A stretch of 64,000 bases of DNA from assembly GCF_014205225.1 (NCBI RefSeq), contig NZ_JACHNB010000001.1:6801501-6865500 (forward strand), written 5' to 3'. Positions 25,858-33,843 of this stretch are shown here, one piece after another. Below the pieces are notes generated by a model. It was not told the DNA's origin. It saw nothing but the letters and a program-made list of their open reading frames with translations, and did no database searches. This DNA comes from Actinoplanes octamycinicus. GTDB taxonomy: Bacteria; Actinomycetota; Actinomycetes; Mycobacteriales; Micromonosporaceae. The translations under genes and the position numbers were made by a program. Position 1 is the first letter of the stretch. Every line of letters starts with the position of its first letter.

Positions 25858-26865
25858 ATGCCTGAATTCCGGCCCGGCGTGGAACTGTCCCGCCTCTTCT
25901 ACCTGGAGGCGGTCCGCCCGCTGCTCGGCGACCGCCCGCACATCGCCGCCCGGATCGGCCCGGGCAGCGACGTGCTCGGCTACGACACGGAACGCTCCAC
26001 GGACCACGACTGGGGACCCCGGCTCGACCTGTTCGACGTGGATCCGGAGGTTTCCGACGAGCTGCGGCACAAGCTGCCGAAACGCTTCCACGGCTGGCCG
26101 ACGAACTTCGTCCCGCCCGGCGCCCGGGTCCGCTCGATGGCCTACACCGACGGCCCGGTGGACCACTACGTCACCGTCACCGCCCTGGACACCTGGCTGA
26201 CCAGCAAGATCGGTGACGACCCGGACTGGCTGGCCATCCCCTGGCAGCGCCTGCTGGAGTTGACCAGCGGCGCCGTCTTCCACGACCCGGACGGCGAGCT
26301 GACCCGGATCCGCGACCGCTACACCTGGTACCCCGACGACCTCTGGCGCTACGTCCTCGGCTGCCAGTGGGCACGGATCGCCCAGCAGGAGGCGTTCGTC
26401 GGGCGCACCGCCGAGCTCGGCGACGACACCGGCTCCCGCGTCGTCACGGGCAGCCTGGTCCGCGACCTGGCCCGGCTGCTGCTGCTCCAGCAACGGCGCT
26501 GGCCGCCGTACGCGAAATGGCTCCTCACCGCGATCAGCAGCGATCCGGTCGCCGCCCACCTGGCCGACGCCGTCGCGGCCGGCGACGTGGACCGCAGGTC
26601 CGCGGCCCTCTGCGCGGTCTACGAGGAGGCCGCCCGCCGGCAGAACGCGCTCGGCATGTGCCCGCCGCAGGACGTCCACCGGCGGCCCTACTTCGACCGC
26701 CCCTTCCCGGTGATCGACGCCGGCCGGTTCGCCGCGGCGCTGCTCGACGGCCGGGAGCCGATCGGCTCGATCGACCAGATCTCCGACAGCGCCGAGATCC
26801 TGGAGCGCCCAGAATGCTGTCAGATGGTAAACGCGGCGGCGCACTCACCACGTCTAGGAGGGTGA
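25858..26865 (+). CDS. DUF4037 nucleotidyltransferase-like protein
   Basis: 335 aa. Nucleotidyltransferase core near the N-terminus: [28 protein letters not shown] (the GSD and paired Asp are typical). DUF4037 follows with [61 protein letters not shown]. Related to aminoglycoside adenylyltransferase-like folds; activity untested. It opens a same-strand run with a SigE-family sigma factor 30 nt downstream, but the two may have separate promoters. Confidence 0.8.
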   Translation: MPEFRPGVELSRLFYLEAVRPLLGDRPHIAARIGPGSDVLGYDTERSTDHDWGPRLDLFDVDPEVSDELRHKLPKRFHGWPTNFVPPGARVRSMAYTDGPVDHYVTVTALDTWLTSKIGDDPDWLAIPWQRLLELTSGAVFHDPDGELTRIRDRYTWYPDDLWRYVLGCQWARIAQQEAFVGRTAELGDDTGSRVVTGSLVRDLARLLLLQQRRWPPYAKWLLTAISSDPVAAHLADAVAAGDVDRRSAALCAVYEEAARRQNALGMCPPQDVHRRPYFDRPFPVIDAGRFAAALLDGREPIGSIDQISDSAEILERPECCQMVNAAAHSPRLGG

Positions 26866-26895
26866 CGGCAAGTATCCGATCGGGGGGACCGACGA

Positions 26896-27408
26896 GTGCA
26901 GAGCGGATTCGAGGACTACGTCAGGGCACGGGGTGACGCGCTGCGCCGGTTCGCCTACCTGCTCTGCGGCGACCGGCACCTGGGCGAGGATCTCGTCCAG
27001 GAGGTGCTGGTCAAGGCGTACCGACGATGGTCGCGCATCGAAACCGACCAGCCCGACCGGTACCTGCGCACCGCGCTCGTCCGGTCGCACGTCTCGTGGC
27101 TGCGCCGGCTGTCCAACGCCGAGCGTCCCACCACGATCAGTGACGACCGGCCGGCCGGCGGCGGCGACTTCGCCGACCAGCAGGCCAGCCGCGACGAGCT
27201 GTGGCACCGGCTGGCCGGGCTGACCCGGGCGCAGCGCGCGGTGCTGGTGCTGCGCTACTACGAGGATCTCGACGACCGGCAGATCGCCGAGATCCTGCGG
27301 TGCGCGCCGAGCACCGTCCGGGTGCACGCCATGCGGGGCCTGGCCCGGTTGCGCGACGACATGAGCCCCCGCCCGCTCCCCACCACCATCTCGGAGGCCA
27401 CCCGATGA
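26896..27408 (+). CDS. SigE-family ECF RNA polymerase sigma factor
   Basis: 170 aa from GTG 26896. Region 2: FEDYVRARGDALRRFAYLLCGDRHLGEDLVQEVLVKAYRRWSRI, the SAM/SigE-type opening. Region 4: LAGLTRAQRAVLVLRYYEDLDDRQIAEILRCAPSTVRVHAMRGLARLR. No C-terminal extension. Overlaps the following membrane protein gene by 4 nt (ATGA), the standard sigma/anti-sigma-like arrangement of this family in actinomycetes. Target genes unknown. Confidence 0.9.
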   Translation: MQSGFEDYVRARGDALRRFAYLLCGDRHLGEDLVQEVLVKAYRRWSRIETDQPDRYLRTALVRSHVSWLRRLSNAERPTTISDDRPAGGGDFADQQASRDELWHRLAGLTRAQRAVLVLRYYEDLDDRQIAEILRCAPSTVRVHAMRGLARLRDDMSPRPLPTTISEATR

Positions 27409-28370
27409 CGCTCGAAGACGACCTGCGCACCACGCTGCTCGACCGGGCCGCCACGCCCGCGCCGGCGCCGGACCTGTGGGCGAGCGTCACCGCCGGGGTC
27501 CAGCGCGACCGTCGCCGCCGCCGGACCGTGGTGGCCGTCGCGGCGGCCGCGGTCGTCGCGGCCGGCGCTGCCGTGCCGGCGCTGCTGCACGACCGTCAGC
27601 GGGCGGCGCCCAGCACCCCGGCCGCCTCGGTGGCCCCGACACCGGCCGCCCCGCCGGTGATCTTCCCGCTCCGGCCCACCTGGACGCCGTCCTGGCTGGA
27701 CACCGGCTCCTTCACGGTCACCAGGATGGGTCCGAACGTGCGGATGGACTTCACCAGGGACATCATGCTGAGCACCGAGATCGGCCCGCTCCGGGGTGAC
27801 TGGGAGGTCGAGGCGACCGACGTCGACCAGGTCGACATCCACGGGCAGACCGCCGAGCTGCGGTCCGCCGGCACCTACGACGGCGCCGGCCCGGGCGACC
27901 GGTTCACCGGGGTCCGCTGGCGGCTCCCGGACGGCCGCTGGATCACCGTGCTGAGCATGGGCCGGATGACCAGGGACGAGCTGCTGCAGTACGCCCGCGG
28001 CCTGGCCGGTGGCCGCCGGCCCGCCCTGCTCGGCGCCCCGTTCACGCTCCCGTTCGTGCCGTCCGGGCTGGTCGTGCAGTTCGAGGCGGAGGACGCGCTG
28101 TGCTTCGCGTCCCCGCGGGTCGCGGCGACCGAGCGGCAGCCGTCCGGGCTGTGCCTCACCGTGGACACCGACCGCTGGGACCACGCGGACGCGGGCGAGA
28201 CCTGGGACATCGGTGGCCGGCAGGTCGCCTACTACCCGGAGGCGGCCAGCCTCTCGGTCCAGTGGGGCGGTGACACCGCGATCGATGTGACCTGGGACCC
28301 GGAGGAGATCCCGCTCACCCACGAGCAGGTGGTGCAGCTGGCCGCCGGCCTCCGCTACGTCCACCGCTGA
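27405..28370 (+). CDS. Membrane-anchored partner of the SigE-type sigma factor
   Basis: 321 aa from ATG 27405. Cytoplasmic N-terminus of about 40 residues (TLEDDLRTTLLDRAATPAPAPDLWASVTAGVQRDRRRRR), one membrane helix (TVVAVAAAAVVAAGAAVPALL), a Pro-rich linker and a 240-residue outside domain with no recognised family. This is the layout of the partner proteins that often follow SigE-family genes, many of which lack a classical zinc anti-sigma motif. The outside domain contains paired Cys (ALCFASP, GLCLTVD). Role as anti-sigma is inferred from the coupling and topology only. Confidence 0.6.
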   Translation: MTLEDDLRTTLLDRAATPAPAPDLWASVTAGVQRDRRRRRTVVAVAAAAVVAAGAAVPALLHDRQRAAPSTPAASVAPTPAAPPVIFPLRPTWTPSWLDTGSFTVTRMGPNVRMDFTRDIMLSTEIGPLRGDWEVEATDVDQVDIHGQTAELRSAGTYDGAGPGDRFTGVRWRLPDGRWITVLSMGRMTRDELLQYARGLAGGRRPALLGAPFTLPFVPSGLVVQFEAEDALCFASPRVAATERQPSGLCLTVDTDRWDHADAGETWDIGGRQVAYYPEAASLSVQWGGDTAIDVTWDPEEIPLTHEQVVQLAAGLRYVHR

Positions 28371-28384
28371 CCGCTTGCGATCAC

Positions 28385-28419
28385 GGGGCGTCAGCGCAGC
28401 TTCAGCGTGCTGACGCCCC
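28385..28419. terminator. Stem-loop at the end of the sigma operon
   Basis: GGGGCGTCAGC (28385-28395) and GCTGACGCCCC (28409-28419) are perfect complements around 13 nt. The stem overlaps the last codons of the convergent NTF2-like gene and may serve both. Confidence 0.6.
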
Positions 28420-28732
28420 ACAGCTCGGCGATCTTCCCGTCCGCCACCCGGAAGATCTCCAGCAGCGTCCCGGTCTGCTCCCCGGCCCGGAAACTGCCCC
28501 GCGCCGCCACCCGGTCCCCGTCAACCAGGATGTCCTCCGGCACGATCCGCAGGTCCGGGAACTTCTGCCGGATCAGCTGCCAGGCCGACCGGATGTGTTC
28601 ACGCCCGCGGGTCCCCATCGGATGGCTGTGGAAATCCTCGGTGAAGATCTCGTCGACCGCGTCCAGGTCCCCGGCGCCGGCCGCCGCATACATGCGCCCC
28701 ACCAGCGCTTCCGCCTCCGCCCGGCTCACCAT
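28391..28732 (-). CDS. SnoaL-like / NTF2-fold polyketide-cyclase-type protein
   Basis: 113 aa from ATG 28732 (two upstream ATGs, 28747 and 28756, are also possible). SnoaL-like pattern: EALVGRMYAAAGAGDLDAVDEIFTEDFHSH, GREHIRSAWQLIRQKFPDLRIVPEDILVDGDRVAARGSFRAGEQTG and the closing FRVADGKIAELWGV. Small NTF2-fold proteins act as hydrolases, isomerases or cyclases; ligand not identifiable. No biosynthetic genes adjoin it. Confidence 0.75.
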   Translation of the reverse strand: MVSRAEAEALVGRMYAAAGAGDLDAVDEIFTEDFHSHPMGTRGREHIRSAWQLIRQKFPDLRIVPEDILVDGDRVAARGSFRAGEQTGTLLEIFRVADGKIAELWGVSTLKLR

Positions 28733-28778
28733 GCCGCCAACCCCCATCAAGATCAAGATCCGCCTGGTGTACGCCCGG

Positions 28779-29030
28779 TCAGCTGACGATCGGGTGCCAC
28801 TCCCGGACGCTGACCACGGTCACGCCCGGCGTGCTGAAGTACGGATCGTTGCGCAGCACCTCCTGCGGGTCGGCGGTGTCCAGCACGATCACCGCGCCGG
28901 AGTCGTCCGCCAGCGGCCCGGCCATCCGGACCGTCCCGGCCGCGTGCAGCTTGCCCAGCAGCTCCCGATGCGCCGGGCGCGCAGCGAGCCGCTCCGGCTC
29001 CGCCCCGAACGCCAACTCCACGATCCACAT
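28779..29030 (-). CDS. YCII-related protein
   Basis: 83 aa from ATG 29030. YCII fold: MWIVELAFGAEPERLAARPAHRELLGKLHAAGTVRMAGPLADDSGAVIVLDTADPQEVLRNDPYFSTPGV, with the conserved His (AHRE) and the DPYF motif near the end. The family is thought to be enzymatic (YciI-type, chloromuconolactone dehalogenase-like) but mostly uncharacterised. 46 nt from the NTF2-like gene in the same direction; the pair may be co-transcribed. Confidence 0.8.
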   Translation of the reverse strand: MWIVELAFGAEPERLAARPAHRELLGKLHAAGTVRMAGPLADDSGAVIVLDTADPQEVLRNDPYFSTPGVTVVSVREWHPIVS

Positions 29031-29106
29031 GCGGCCACGATATGCCGATCGCCGCCGCAGCGAGACCCCGCCGGTTCCGGCCCGCACCACCGGCGGTCCC
29101 GATCGG

Positions 29107-29889
29107 TCAGTCCCCGAAGGTGACAGCGATCTCGCGGTAGACGTTCTCCACGAGGTCCAGCCGCTGCCAGCAGAAGCGGCCCGAGTCCGCCTCGTAGACC
29201 GCCCGCCCGGTCGGGCTCCACAGCGCCTCGGGCGACACCGCCTCCGTGCCGGCCGCCACGAACTTGCGGGCCTCCGCCACCGCGGCGGCCGCGGTCAGCA
29301 GGTCGTACCGGGCCTGCTGCCGCTCCTCAGCGTCCATCCCGGCCGGTTCCGCCGGGGTGTCGGCGGCGATGGCATCGGCCACCGACAGCCACTCTCCCGC
29401 GTCCAGCAGCTCGGACGGCTTGTCCCCGCCGAAGCTGGGCTGCGCCGGGTCGGGGATCGGTGTCTCGTCCGGCAGCCGGAAGACGAACTCGCGCGGGTTG
29501 CCGCACCCCGGGCACCGGCCGCTGTACCGGCTGCACGGCTCGCCGTCCACGATGACGACCCCGAAGTCCCGGTCGAACGCCGCCTCCCCGCACACGTCAC
29601 ACTCGTGCAGGTCCATGAAGAGGTGGGCCTCGGCGGCAGTGCGGGCCAGGCCGAGCACCCGGAAACCCGGCGGGCGGGCGGCTTCCTCCTCGGTCATCCG
29701 GAACGTGAACTCGCGCAGCTTGGCGCACTCGCCGCAGGTGAAGCTGAACCGGACGGCCGAGACGCCGCCGATCAGCACCGCCTCGCCGGTCCGGTTCTCG
29801 ATCTCGGTCTCGGTGGCGCCGCACACGCACGGGCGCTCCCCTACGTAGGCGAGAACCTCGTCGAAGGTGCGAGCGTACGGAAACGCCAT
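29107..29889 (-). CDS. Zinc-ribbon-like protein with duplicated CxxC modules
   Basis: 260 aa. Two similar N-terminal modules: CVCG (20s) plus CGECAKLREFTFRMTEEEA, and CDVCGE plus CPGCGNPREFVFRLPDETP. The repeated CxxC...REF.FR pattern suggests two zinc ribbons built by internal duplication. The C-terminal 110 residues are helical (DLLTAAAAVAEARKFVAAGTEAVSPEALWSPTGRAVYEADSGRFCWQRLDLVENVYREI). No named family recognised, though similar proteins occur across actinobacteria. Divergent, 88 nt, from the next gene. Confidence 0.65.
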   Translation of the reverse strand: MAFPYARTFDEVLAYVGERPCVCGATETEIENRTGEAVLIGGVSAVRFSFTCGECAKLREFTFRMTEEEAARPPGFRVLGLARTAAEAHLFMDLHECDVCGEAAFDRDFGVVIVDGEPCSRYSGRCPGCGNPREFVFRLPDETPIPDPAQPSFGGDKPSELLDAGEWLSVADAIAADTPAEPAGMDAEERQQARYDLLTAAAAVAEARKFVAAGTEAVSPEALWSPTGRAVYEADSGRFCWQRLDLVENVYREIAVTFGD

Positions 29890-29977
29890 CGGCCTACCTC
29901 TCAGTCTGCGGACCTGCCGACAGGGGGCGAACGAGCAGCCGCACCATTATCGCCGCACGGTCGGTAGGGTCCACAGC

Positions 29978-30478
29978 ATGGCCGGGACCGTGGAAGCGCT
30001 GCTGTTGAAGGTGTCCGACGAGGGCCGGGCGCGGCTGACCCCGCCGACCGTGGACCTGGCCGCGGGCACCGGTCTGGTGCTGCTGCCGCTGACCGAGGAG
30101 ATCACCGAAGGCCTGCCGGGCGACGGGGTCGTGGACGGCTTCTACGAGCTGACCACCGGGGTCGCCGATTGGGCGCGGGACCTCTCCCGGTACGGGACGG
30201 TGGCCTACCTGCACAGCGAGTTCTTCGGCGGCGGCGGCTTCCACGCGGCGATCGCCTGGCGGGACGGTGCGGTCGCGTGGGGCCCGATGTTCACCGCGAC
30301 GTCGGCGGGCGAGGCGGAGGAGCACTACACCGTCGCCGCCGACCGTCACCAGATGGCCGCCAACGTGCTGCTGCGCTGGCTCGGCGTCCACCGCGGCGAC
30401 GCCATCGACGAGTACGCCGCCGCCGGCCTCACCAACGGCCGCTGGACGAAGGACTGGGCGTCCCAGGCGGCCCCATGA
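29978..30478 (+). CDS. Conserved hypothetical protein
   Basis: 166 aa from ATG 29978. Contains YELTTGVADWARDLSRYGTVAYLHSEFFGGGGFHAAIAWRDGAVAWGPMFT and AADRHQMAANVLLRWLGVHRGDAIDEYAAAGLTNGRWTKDW. The latter, with GDAIDEY near the C-terminus, resembles immunity/SMI1-like or DUF-type actinobacterial proteins, but I cannot assign a family. Alpha/beta, soluble, no signal. No operon partner. Confidence 0.6.
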   Translation: MAGTVEALLLKVSDEGRARLTPPTVDLAAGTGLVLLPLTEEITEGLPGDGVVDGFYELTTGVADWARDLSRYGTVAYLHSEFFGGGGFHAAIAWRDGAVAWGPMFTATSAGEAEEHYTVAADRHQMAANVLLRWLGVHRGDAIDEYAAAGLTNGRWTKDWASQAAP

Positions 30479-30595
30479 CATGGACAGGTTGAACCGGCCG
30501 TGGTGGTCGGTCATGATCAGGCCGACGGTGCAGGTGCGGCCGGTCAGCAGGCAGGTTGCTACCGAGCTGGGGACGGCGCCGGGCCGAGTGGTCAT
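30476..30595 (-). pseudogene. Possible 5' gene remnant (40 codons)
   Basis: The minus strand from ATG 30595 encodes a protein-like segment with GC-rich third positions: SSVATCLLTGRTCTVGLIMTDHHGRFNLSMSW. It then runs into sequence antisense to the preceding gene and loses similarity to a normal protein. Either a truncated gene or chance; no homologue recognised. Confidence 0.25.
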
Positions 30596-30647
30596 ATCAT
30601 TCGCCGCGGACGACCGCGCTTGATCATGCTGGCGGTAGCCTCACCGG

Positions 30648-31460
30648 GTGGACGCTCAGCCCTGTCACTGCCTGCTCTGCCAGGTGCCGCCCGCCGAGCA
30701 GACCTGGGACGAGCGGGACCGCGGCATCGCCGACAAGATCCGCCGCTTCGGCTGGAACGTGAACGGCGTCGCCGGCGGGTCCACCCCGGACTGGGCCTAC
30801 TCGATCGGCATCTGGCACACGCTGCGCCGCCCGGAGGTGTGCGTGTTCGGCCTGCCCGCGAGCACCGCGATGAGCATCGTCAACGTGGCCGGCGACCTGT
30901 TCCGCGACGGCGCCGCCGGGCCGGACGGGCAGCGGCGCGACGACGTGCTCAACGGGTACGACGTGGTGCTGCGCACCGTGCGGCCGAGCTGGTACCGGCA
31001 CTTCTTCGGCGCCGGCATCGACTTCTACCAGCGTCCCCCGATGCCGATGGTGCAGGTCGTCTGGCCGGACCGGGACGGCCGCTTCCCGGGGGAGCCGGGC
31101 GTGGACCGGTGGTGCGACGAGTCCCAGCCGCGGCTCTGGGTCGAGCCGGAGGACCATCCGGACGGCCCGTGGACCGAGCACGACCCGTACGAGGGCTGGC
31201 CGTTCCGCACCAGCCTGCCCTACTGCCTGGTGCACGCCTCGCCCGACGTGGCGGCCGGCACCGCCCCGGTCGGCACGGTCCTGCGTGACGCCGACGGCAC
31301 CTGGTGCTTTCTCGAGCCGGGCGCCGACCGGGCGGCGGCCGAGCAGGTCAAGCTCCGCGACATCGTGACCGCGCACCCGGACGTGCAGGAGGTCGCCGGG
31401 CTGGCCCCCGGTGAGCGCGCCGACCGCCGGCCGGACGGCACGTGGCGTACCGAAAACTAA
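30648..31460 (+). CDS. DUF4262 domain protein
   Basis: 270 aa from GTG 30648. DUF4262 pattern: DRGIADKIRRFGWNVNGVAGGSTPDWAYSIGIWHTLRRPEVCVFGLPASTAMSIVNVAGDLFRDG. The protein starts with a CHCLLC motif that may bind zinc or be redox active. The rest (GYDVVLRTVRPSWYRHFFGAGIDFYQ) continues the domain family; the C-terminal 100 residues are specific to actinobacterial members. Unknown function; DUF4262 proteins are often linked to toxin or stress loci, which is not seen here. Confidence 0.8.
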   Translation: MDAQPCHCLLCQVPPAEQTWDERDRGIADKIRRFGWNVNGVAGGSTPDWAYSIGIWHTLRRPEVCVFGLPASTAMSIVNVAGDLFRDGAAGPDGQRRDDVLNGYDVVLRTVRPSWYRHFFGAGIDFYQRPPMPMVQVVWPDRDGRFPGEPGVDRWCDESQPRLWVEPEDHPDGPWTEHDPYEGWPFRTSLPYCLVHASPDVAAGTAPVGTVLRDADGTWCFLEPGADRAAAEQVKLRDIVTAHPDVQEVAGLAPGERADRRPDGTWRTEN

Positions 31461-31500
31461 ATCGCTGGCGTGGGGTGCCGTGCGCACCGAGGATACGGCG

Positions 31501-31728
31501 ATGTCGAACACACCCGAAGGTTTCACCTACCGGATCCGCAAGAACGGCGAGGTGGAGATCCTGCACCACGGCCGCTCCGCCGCCGTGCTGCGCGGCCCCG
31601 CCGCGGCCCGCTTCCTGGTCGACGTGGAGGACGACGACCCGCAGGAGCTGATGGCCCGGCTCACCGGCAACTACAAGCACGGCAACGAGCGCACCGCCAA
31701 GCAGCACCCGCGCAACCGCCGCCGATGA
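31501..31728 (+). CDS. Small conserved hypothetical protein
   Basis: 75 aa from ATG 31501. The sequence SNTPEGFTYRIRKNGEVEILHHGRSAAVLRGPAAARFLVDVEDDDPQELMARLTGNYKHGNERTAKQHPRNRRR is of a type widely conserved in Streptomyces and Micromonosporaceae: beta strands, a short helix, then a very basic tail ending in NERTAKQHPRNRRR. Nucleic-acid binding is possible from the tail but unproven. Confidence 0.7.
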   Translation: MSNTPEGFTYRIRKNGEVEILHHGRSAAVLRGPAAARFLVDVEDDDPQELMARLTGNYKHGNERTAKQHPRNRRR

Positions 31729-31813
31729 CCCGGCACCGCGAGATGTGACCTGATCGGCCGCCCACCCAGTCATACCGGCAGAGACCCGAACGCCGGCAGC
31801 GAGGAGAGCGACC

Positions 31814-32425
31814 GTGACCAGGAACGTACGTGACTACTTCGACGAGGCGGTCAGCGGTGACCCGGGCGCCCCGCTCGACGAGATGGCGGCCGTCGCCATC
31901 GCCTCGGGCGGCCGGCTGCGCCGGCAGCGGCGCACCCGCCGGATGGTGGCCGCCGTGGCCGCCGGAGCGGTCGCGGTGACCGGTCTTAGCCTGTGGCGCG
32001 GCGCGCCCGACCCGGCCGGTCCACCGGAGACGGTGGCCGCCGCGATGCAACAGGTGAGCGCCCCGTCCTGTCTGCCGCGCCCGGTGCAGACCGACGCCAC
32101 CGACGTGGTCGTGGTGCTCGCGTCCACGGCGACCGACGCGCAACGGGCGGCGCTGCGCACCGCGCTGGGCGGCGACGCCCGGGTGAGCGCCATCGAGTTC
32201 GACACCCGGGAGCAGGCATACCAGCGTTTCCGTGACCGCTGGGCGGACAACCCGGACCTGCTCGCCGTGGCCGCCGCCCAGCCGTTCCCGGAGTCGTTCC
32301 GTCTGCGCCTGGTGAGCGCCGGGCAGTTCGCCGGCCTGCGCGCCGACTACGCGGCGTCGGCCGGCGTCGACCAGGTCATCGGCCGCCGGTGCGGCACGGA
32401 CGCGCCGGTCGGAGGGGCCCTGTGA
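31814..32425 (+). CDS. FtsX-extracellular-domain-like membrane sensor coupled to a sigma factor
   Basis: 203 aa from GTG 31814. Cytoplasmic N-terminus (about 43 residues, ending RRQRRTRR), one membrane helix (MVAAVAAGAVAVTGLSLW), then an FtsX ECD-like domain: TDVVVVLASTATDAQRAALRTALGGDARVSAIEFDTREQAYQRFRDRWADNPDLLAVAAAQPFPESFRLRLVSA, the typical FtsX porter-like motif. It lacks the four-helix permease of real FtsX, so it is not the division protein. Overlap with the next gene (GTGA) and topology suggest a sensor/anti-sigma role; inference. Confidence 0.65.
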   Translation: MTRNVRDYFDEAVSGDPGAPLDEMAAVAIASGGRLRRQRRTRRMVAAVAAGAVAVTGLSLWRGAPDPAGPPETVAAAMQQVSAPSCLPRPVQTDATDVVVVLASTATDAQRAALRTALGGDARVSAIEFDTREQAYQRFRDRWADNPDLLAVAAAQPFPESFRLRLVSAGQFAGLRADYAASAGVDQVIGRRCGTDAPVGGAL

Positions 32426-32958
32426 CCGACACCCGGGTCGCGGCCGCCTCGGCGGAGGAGATGACCGGCCGGGACGCGGAGTTCACCGCGTTCGTGGTCG
32501 CGGCCGGCACCCGGCTGCGCCGCAGCGCCTACCTGATGTGCCGGGACTGGCACCTCGCCCAGGACCTCACCCAGCAGACCCTGGCCAAGGTGTACGCCGT
32601 CTGGGACCGCGTCCGCCACGACACCAACCTCGAGGCCTACAGCCGCCGGGTGCTCATGAACACCGTCTTCGACCAGCAGAAACGTCGCAGCGGCTCGGAG
32701 CTGGTGCTGGCCGAGCTGCCCGACCGCCCGGACCGCACCCCGCCGGGCAGCCCGGAGCTGCGCCTGCCCCTGGTGGACGCGCTGGCCCAGCTGCCGGTCG
32801 AGGACCGGGCGATCCTGGTGCTGCGCCACGCCGAGGACCAGAGCGTCGACACGGTGGCCGCGATCCTCGGCCTGTCCGTCTCCGCCGTGAAGATGCGCAC
32901 CGCCCGGGCCCTGGCCCGGCTGCGGACCCTGCTCGGCGAGGACTTCCCGGACCACTGA
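32422..32958 (+). CDS. SigE-family ECF sigma factor
   Basis: 178 aa from GTG 32422 with GGAGGGG just upstream. Region 2: DAEFTAFVVAAGTRLRRSAYLMCRDWHLAQDLTQQTLAKVYAVWDRV and NLEAYSRRVLMNTVFDQQKR. Region 4: LDALAQLPVEDRAILVLRHAEDQSVDTVAAILGLSVSAVKMRTARALARLRTLL. Unusually the membrane partner precedes the sigma gene instead of following it. Convergent with the Xre gene 17 nt downstream. Confidence 0.88.
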   Translation: MTDTRVAAASAEEMTGRDAEFTAFVVAAGTRLRRSAYLMCRDWHLAQDLTQQTLAKVYAVWDRVRHDTNLEAYSRRVLMNTVFDQQKRRSGSELVLAELPDRPDRTPPGSPELRLPLVDALAQLPVEDRAILVLRHAEDQSVDTVAAILGLSVSAVKMRTARALARLRTLLGEDFPDH

Positions 32959-32975
32959 GACCGGCCACCGAGGCC

Positions 32976-33206
32976 TCAGGCGGACGGCCCGCGCACCGTG
33001 AACAGGTCGCCCGGCTGGCACTGCAGCACCTCGCACAGTGCCGTCAGCGTGCTGAACCGGATCGCGCGGGCCCGCCCGTTCTTCAGGATCGACAGGTTGG
33101 CCAAGGTCAGCCCGACCCGGTCGGCCAGCTCGGTGAGGGTGAGACCGCGCTCGGCGAGCAGCTTGTCCAGGTGCACGTCGACCCGGTGCTCCTCCTCGGG
33201 TGGCAT
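32976..33206 (-). CDS. Xre-family HTH regulator (YozG-like)
   Basis: 76 aa. HTH_XRE core VHLDKLLAERGLTLTELADRVGLTLANLSILKNGRARAIRFSTLTALCEVLQCQPGDLF. This is the small YozG-type regulator that is usually paired with DUF2975 membrane proteins, as here: its ATG overlaps the DUF2975 stop (TGATG). It should bind the TCGATA repeats in front of the operon (33797-33830). Size normal for the family. Confidence 0.88.
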   Translation of the reverse strand: MPPEEEHRVDVHLDKLLAERGLTLTELADRVGLTLANLSILKNGRARAIRFSTLTALCEVLQCQPGDLFTVRGPSA

Positions 33207-33787
33207 CAGACCACCCCGTCCAGCTCGACCCGCAGGGCCCGGCCGCGCCGCAGGATCTCGCCGATCGCGAACGCCGCGAACCCGCCGAATCCCCAGGCCA
33301 GCGGCACCACGAAGTCGAGCACCGCGTACGTCCCGCCGGCGCCGACGCTGTCACTGAGCCGGTTGCGGGCGACGAAGTCCAGGATCCACACGACCGGTCC
33401 GCCCAGCACCAGCAGCAGACCGAGCCGGTGGAAGCCGGCCGCCATGCCCGGCCCGAACGGGTCGGTCCGGCGGGCCCGGCCGACCAGGCGCCACAGCATG
33501 GTCAGTGCCGCGAGGATCAGCAGCTGGCGGGGCAGCATGGCGACGAGCGCCCAGCCGGTCTGGGCCGCCGACGGGTGCAGGATGTCGACGGCGATCGAGG
33601 AGCCCAGCGAGATCCCGGCGGGCGGGGTGGCGGTGATCGCACCGTCGATCGTCACCTCGGCCGGGACCGGCTGGCCGGACAGGATCGCCACCACCCCGAC
33701 GACCGTGGCGAGGCCGGTCACCACCAGCCCGACCAGCAGCAGCCCGTGCAGCTCATCCAGCCAGTCGGGCCGGCGCAGCAGCTTCAT
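33206..33787 (-). CDS. DUF2975 four-helix membrane protein
   Basis: 193 aa from ATG 33787 (AAGGGGAT upstream). Four membrane segments: LHGLLLVGLVVTGLATVVGVVAIL, TGWALVAMLPRQLLILAALTMLWRLV, LGLLLVLGGPVVWILDFV and FVVPLAWGFGGFAAFAIGEIL. A short extracytoplasmic loop lies between helices 1 and 2. The R-x-R-x-DPFGPGMAA segment before helix 3 is the DUF2975 hallmark. The pair with Xre behaves elsewhere as a membrane sensor with its own regulator; function not known. First gene of the operon. Confidence 0.85.
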   Translation of the reverse strand: MKLLRRPDWLDELHGLLLVGLVVTGLATVVGVVAILSGQPVPAEVTIDGAITATPPAGISLGSSIAVDILHPSAAQTGWALVAMLPRQLLILAALTMLWRLVGRARRTDPFGPGMAAGFHRLGLLLVLGGPVVWILDFVARNRLSDSVGAGGTYAVLDFVVPLAWGFGGFAAFAIGEILRRGRALRVELDGVV

Positions 33788-33796
33788 CGCGATCCC

Positions 33797-33830
33797 CTTA
33801 TCGATAGTCGATATATTGATAATCGATAAG
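33797..33830. promoter_or_regulatory. TCGATA-type operator in front of DUF2975-Xre
   Basis: Arms CTTATCGAT (33797-33805) and ATCGATAAG (33822-33830) are perfect complements, with further TCGATA repeats between them. The AT-rich block lies 9 nt before the DUF2975 start and covers its promoter, as expected for autoregulation by the Xre protein. Confidence 0.6.
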
Positions 33831-33843
33831 TGACCAGGGAATG

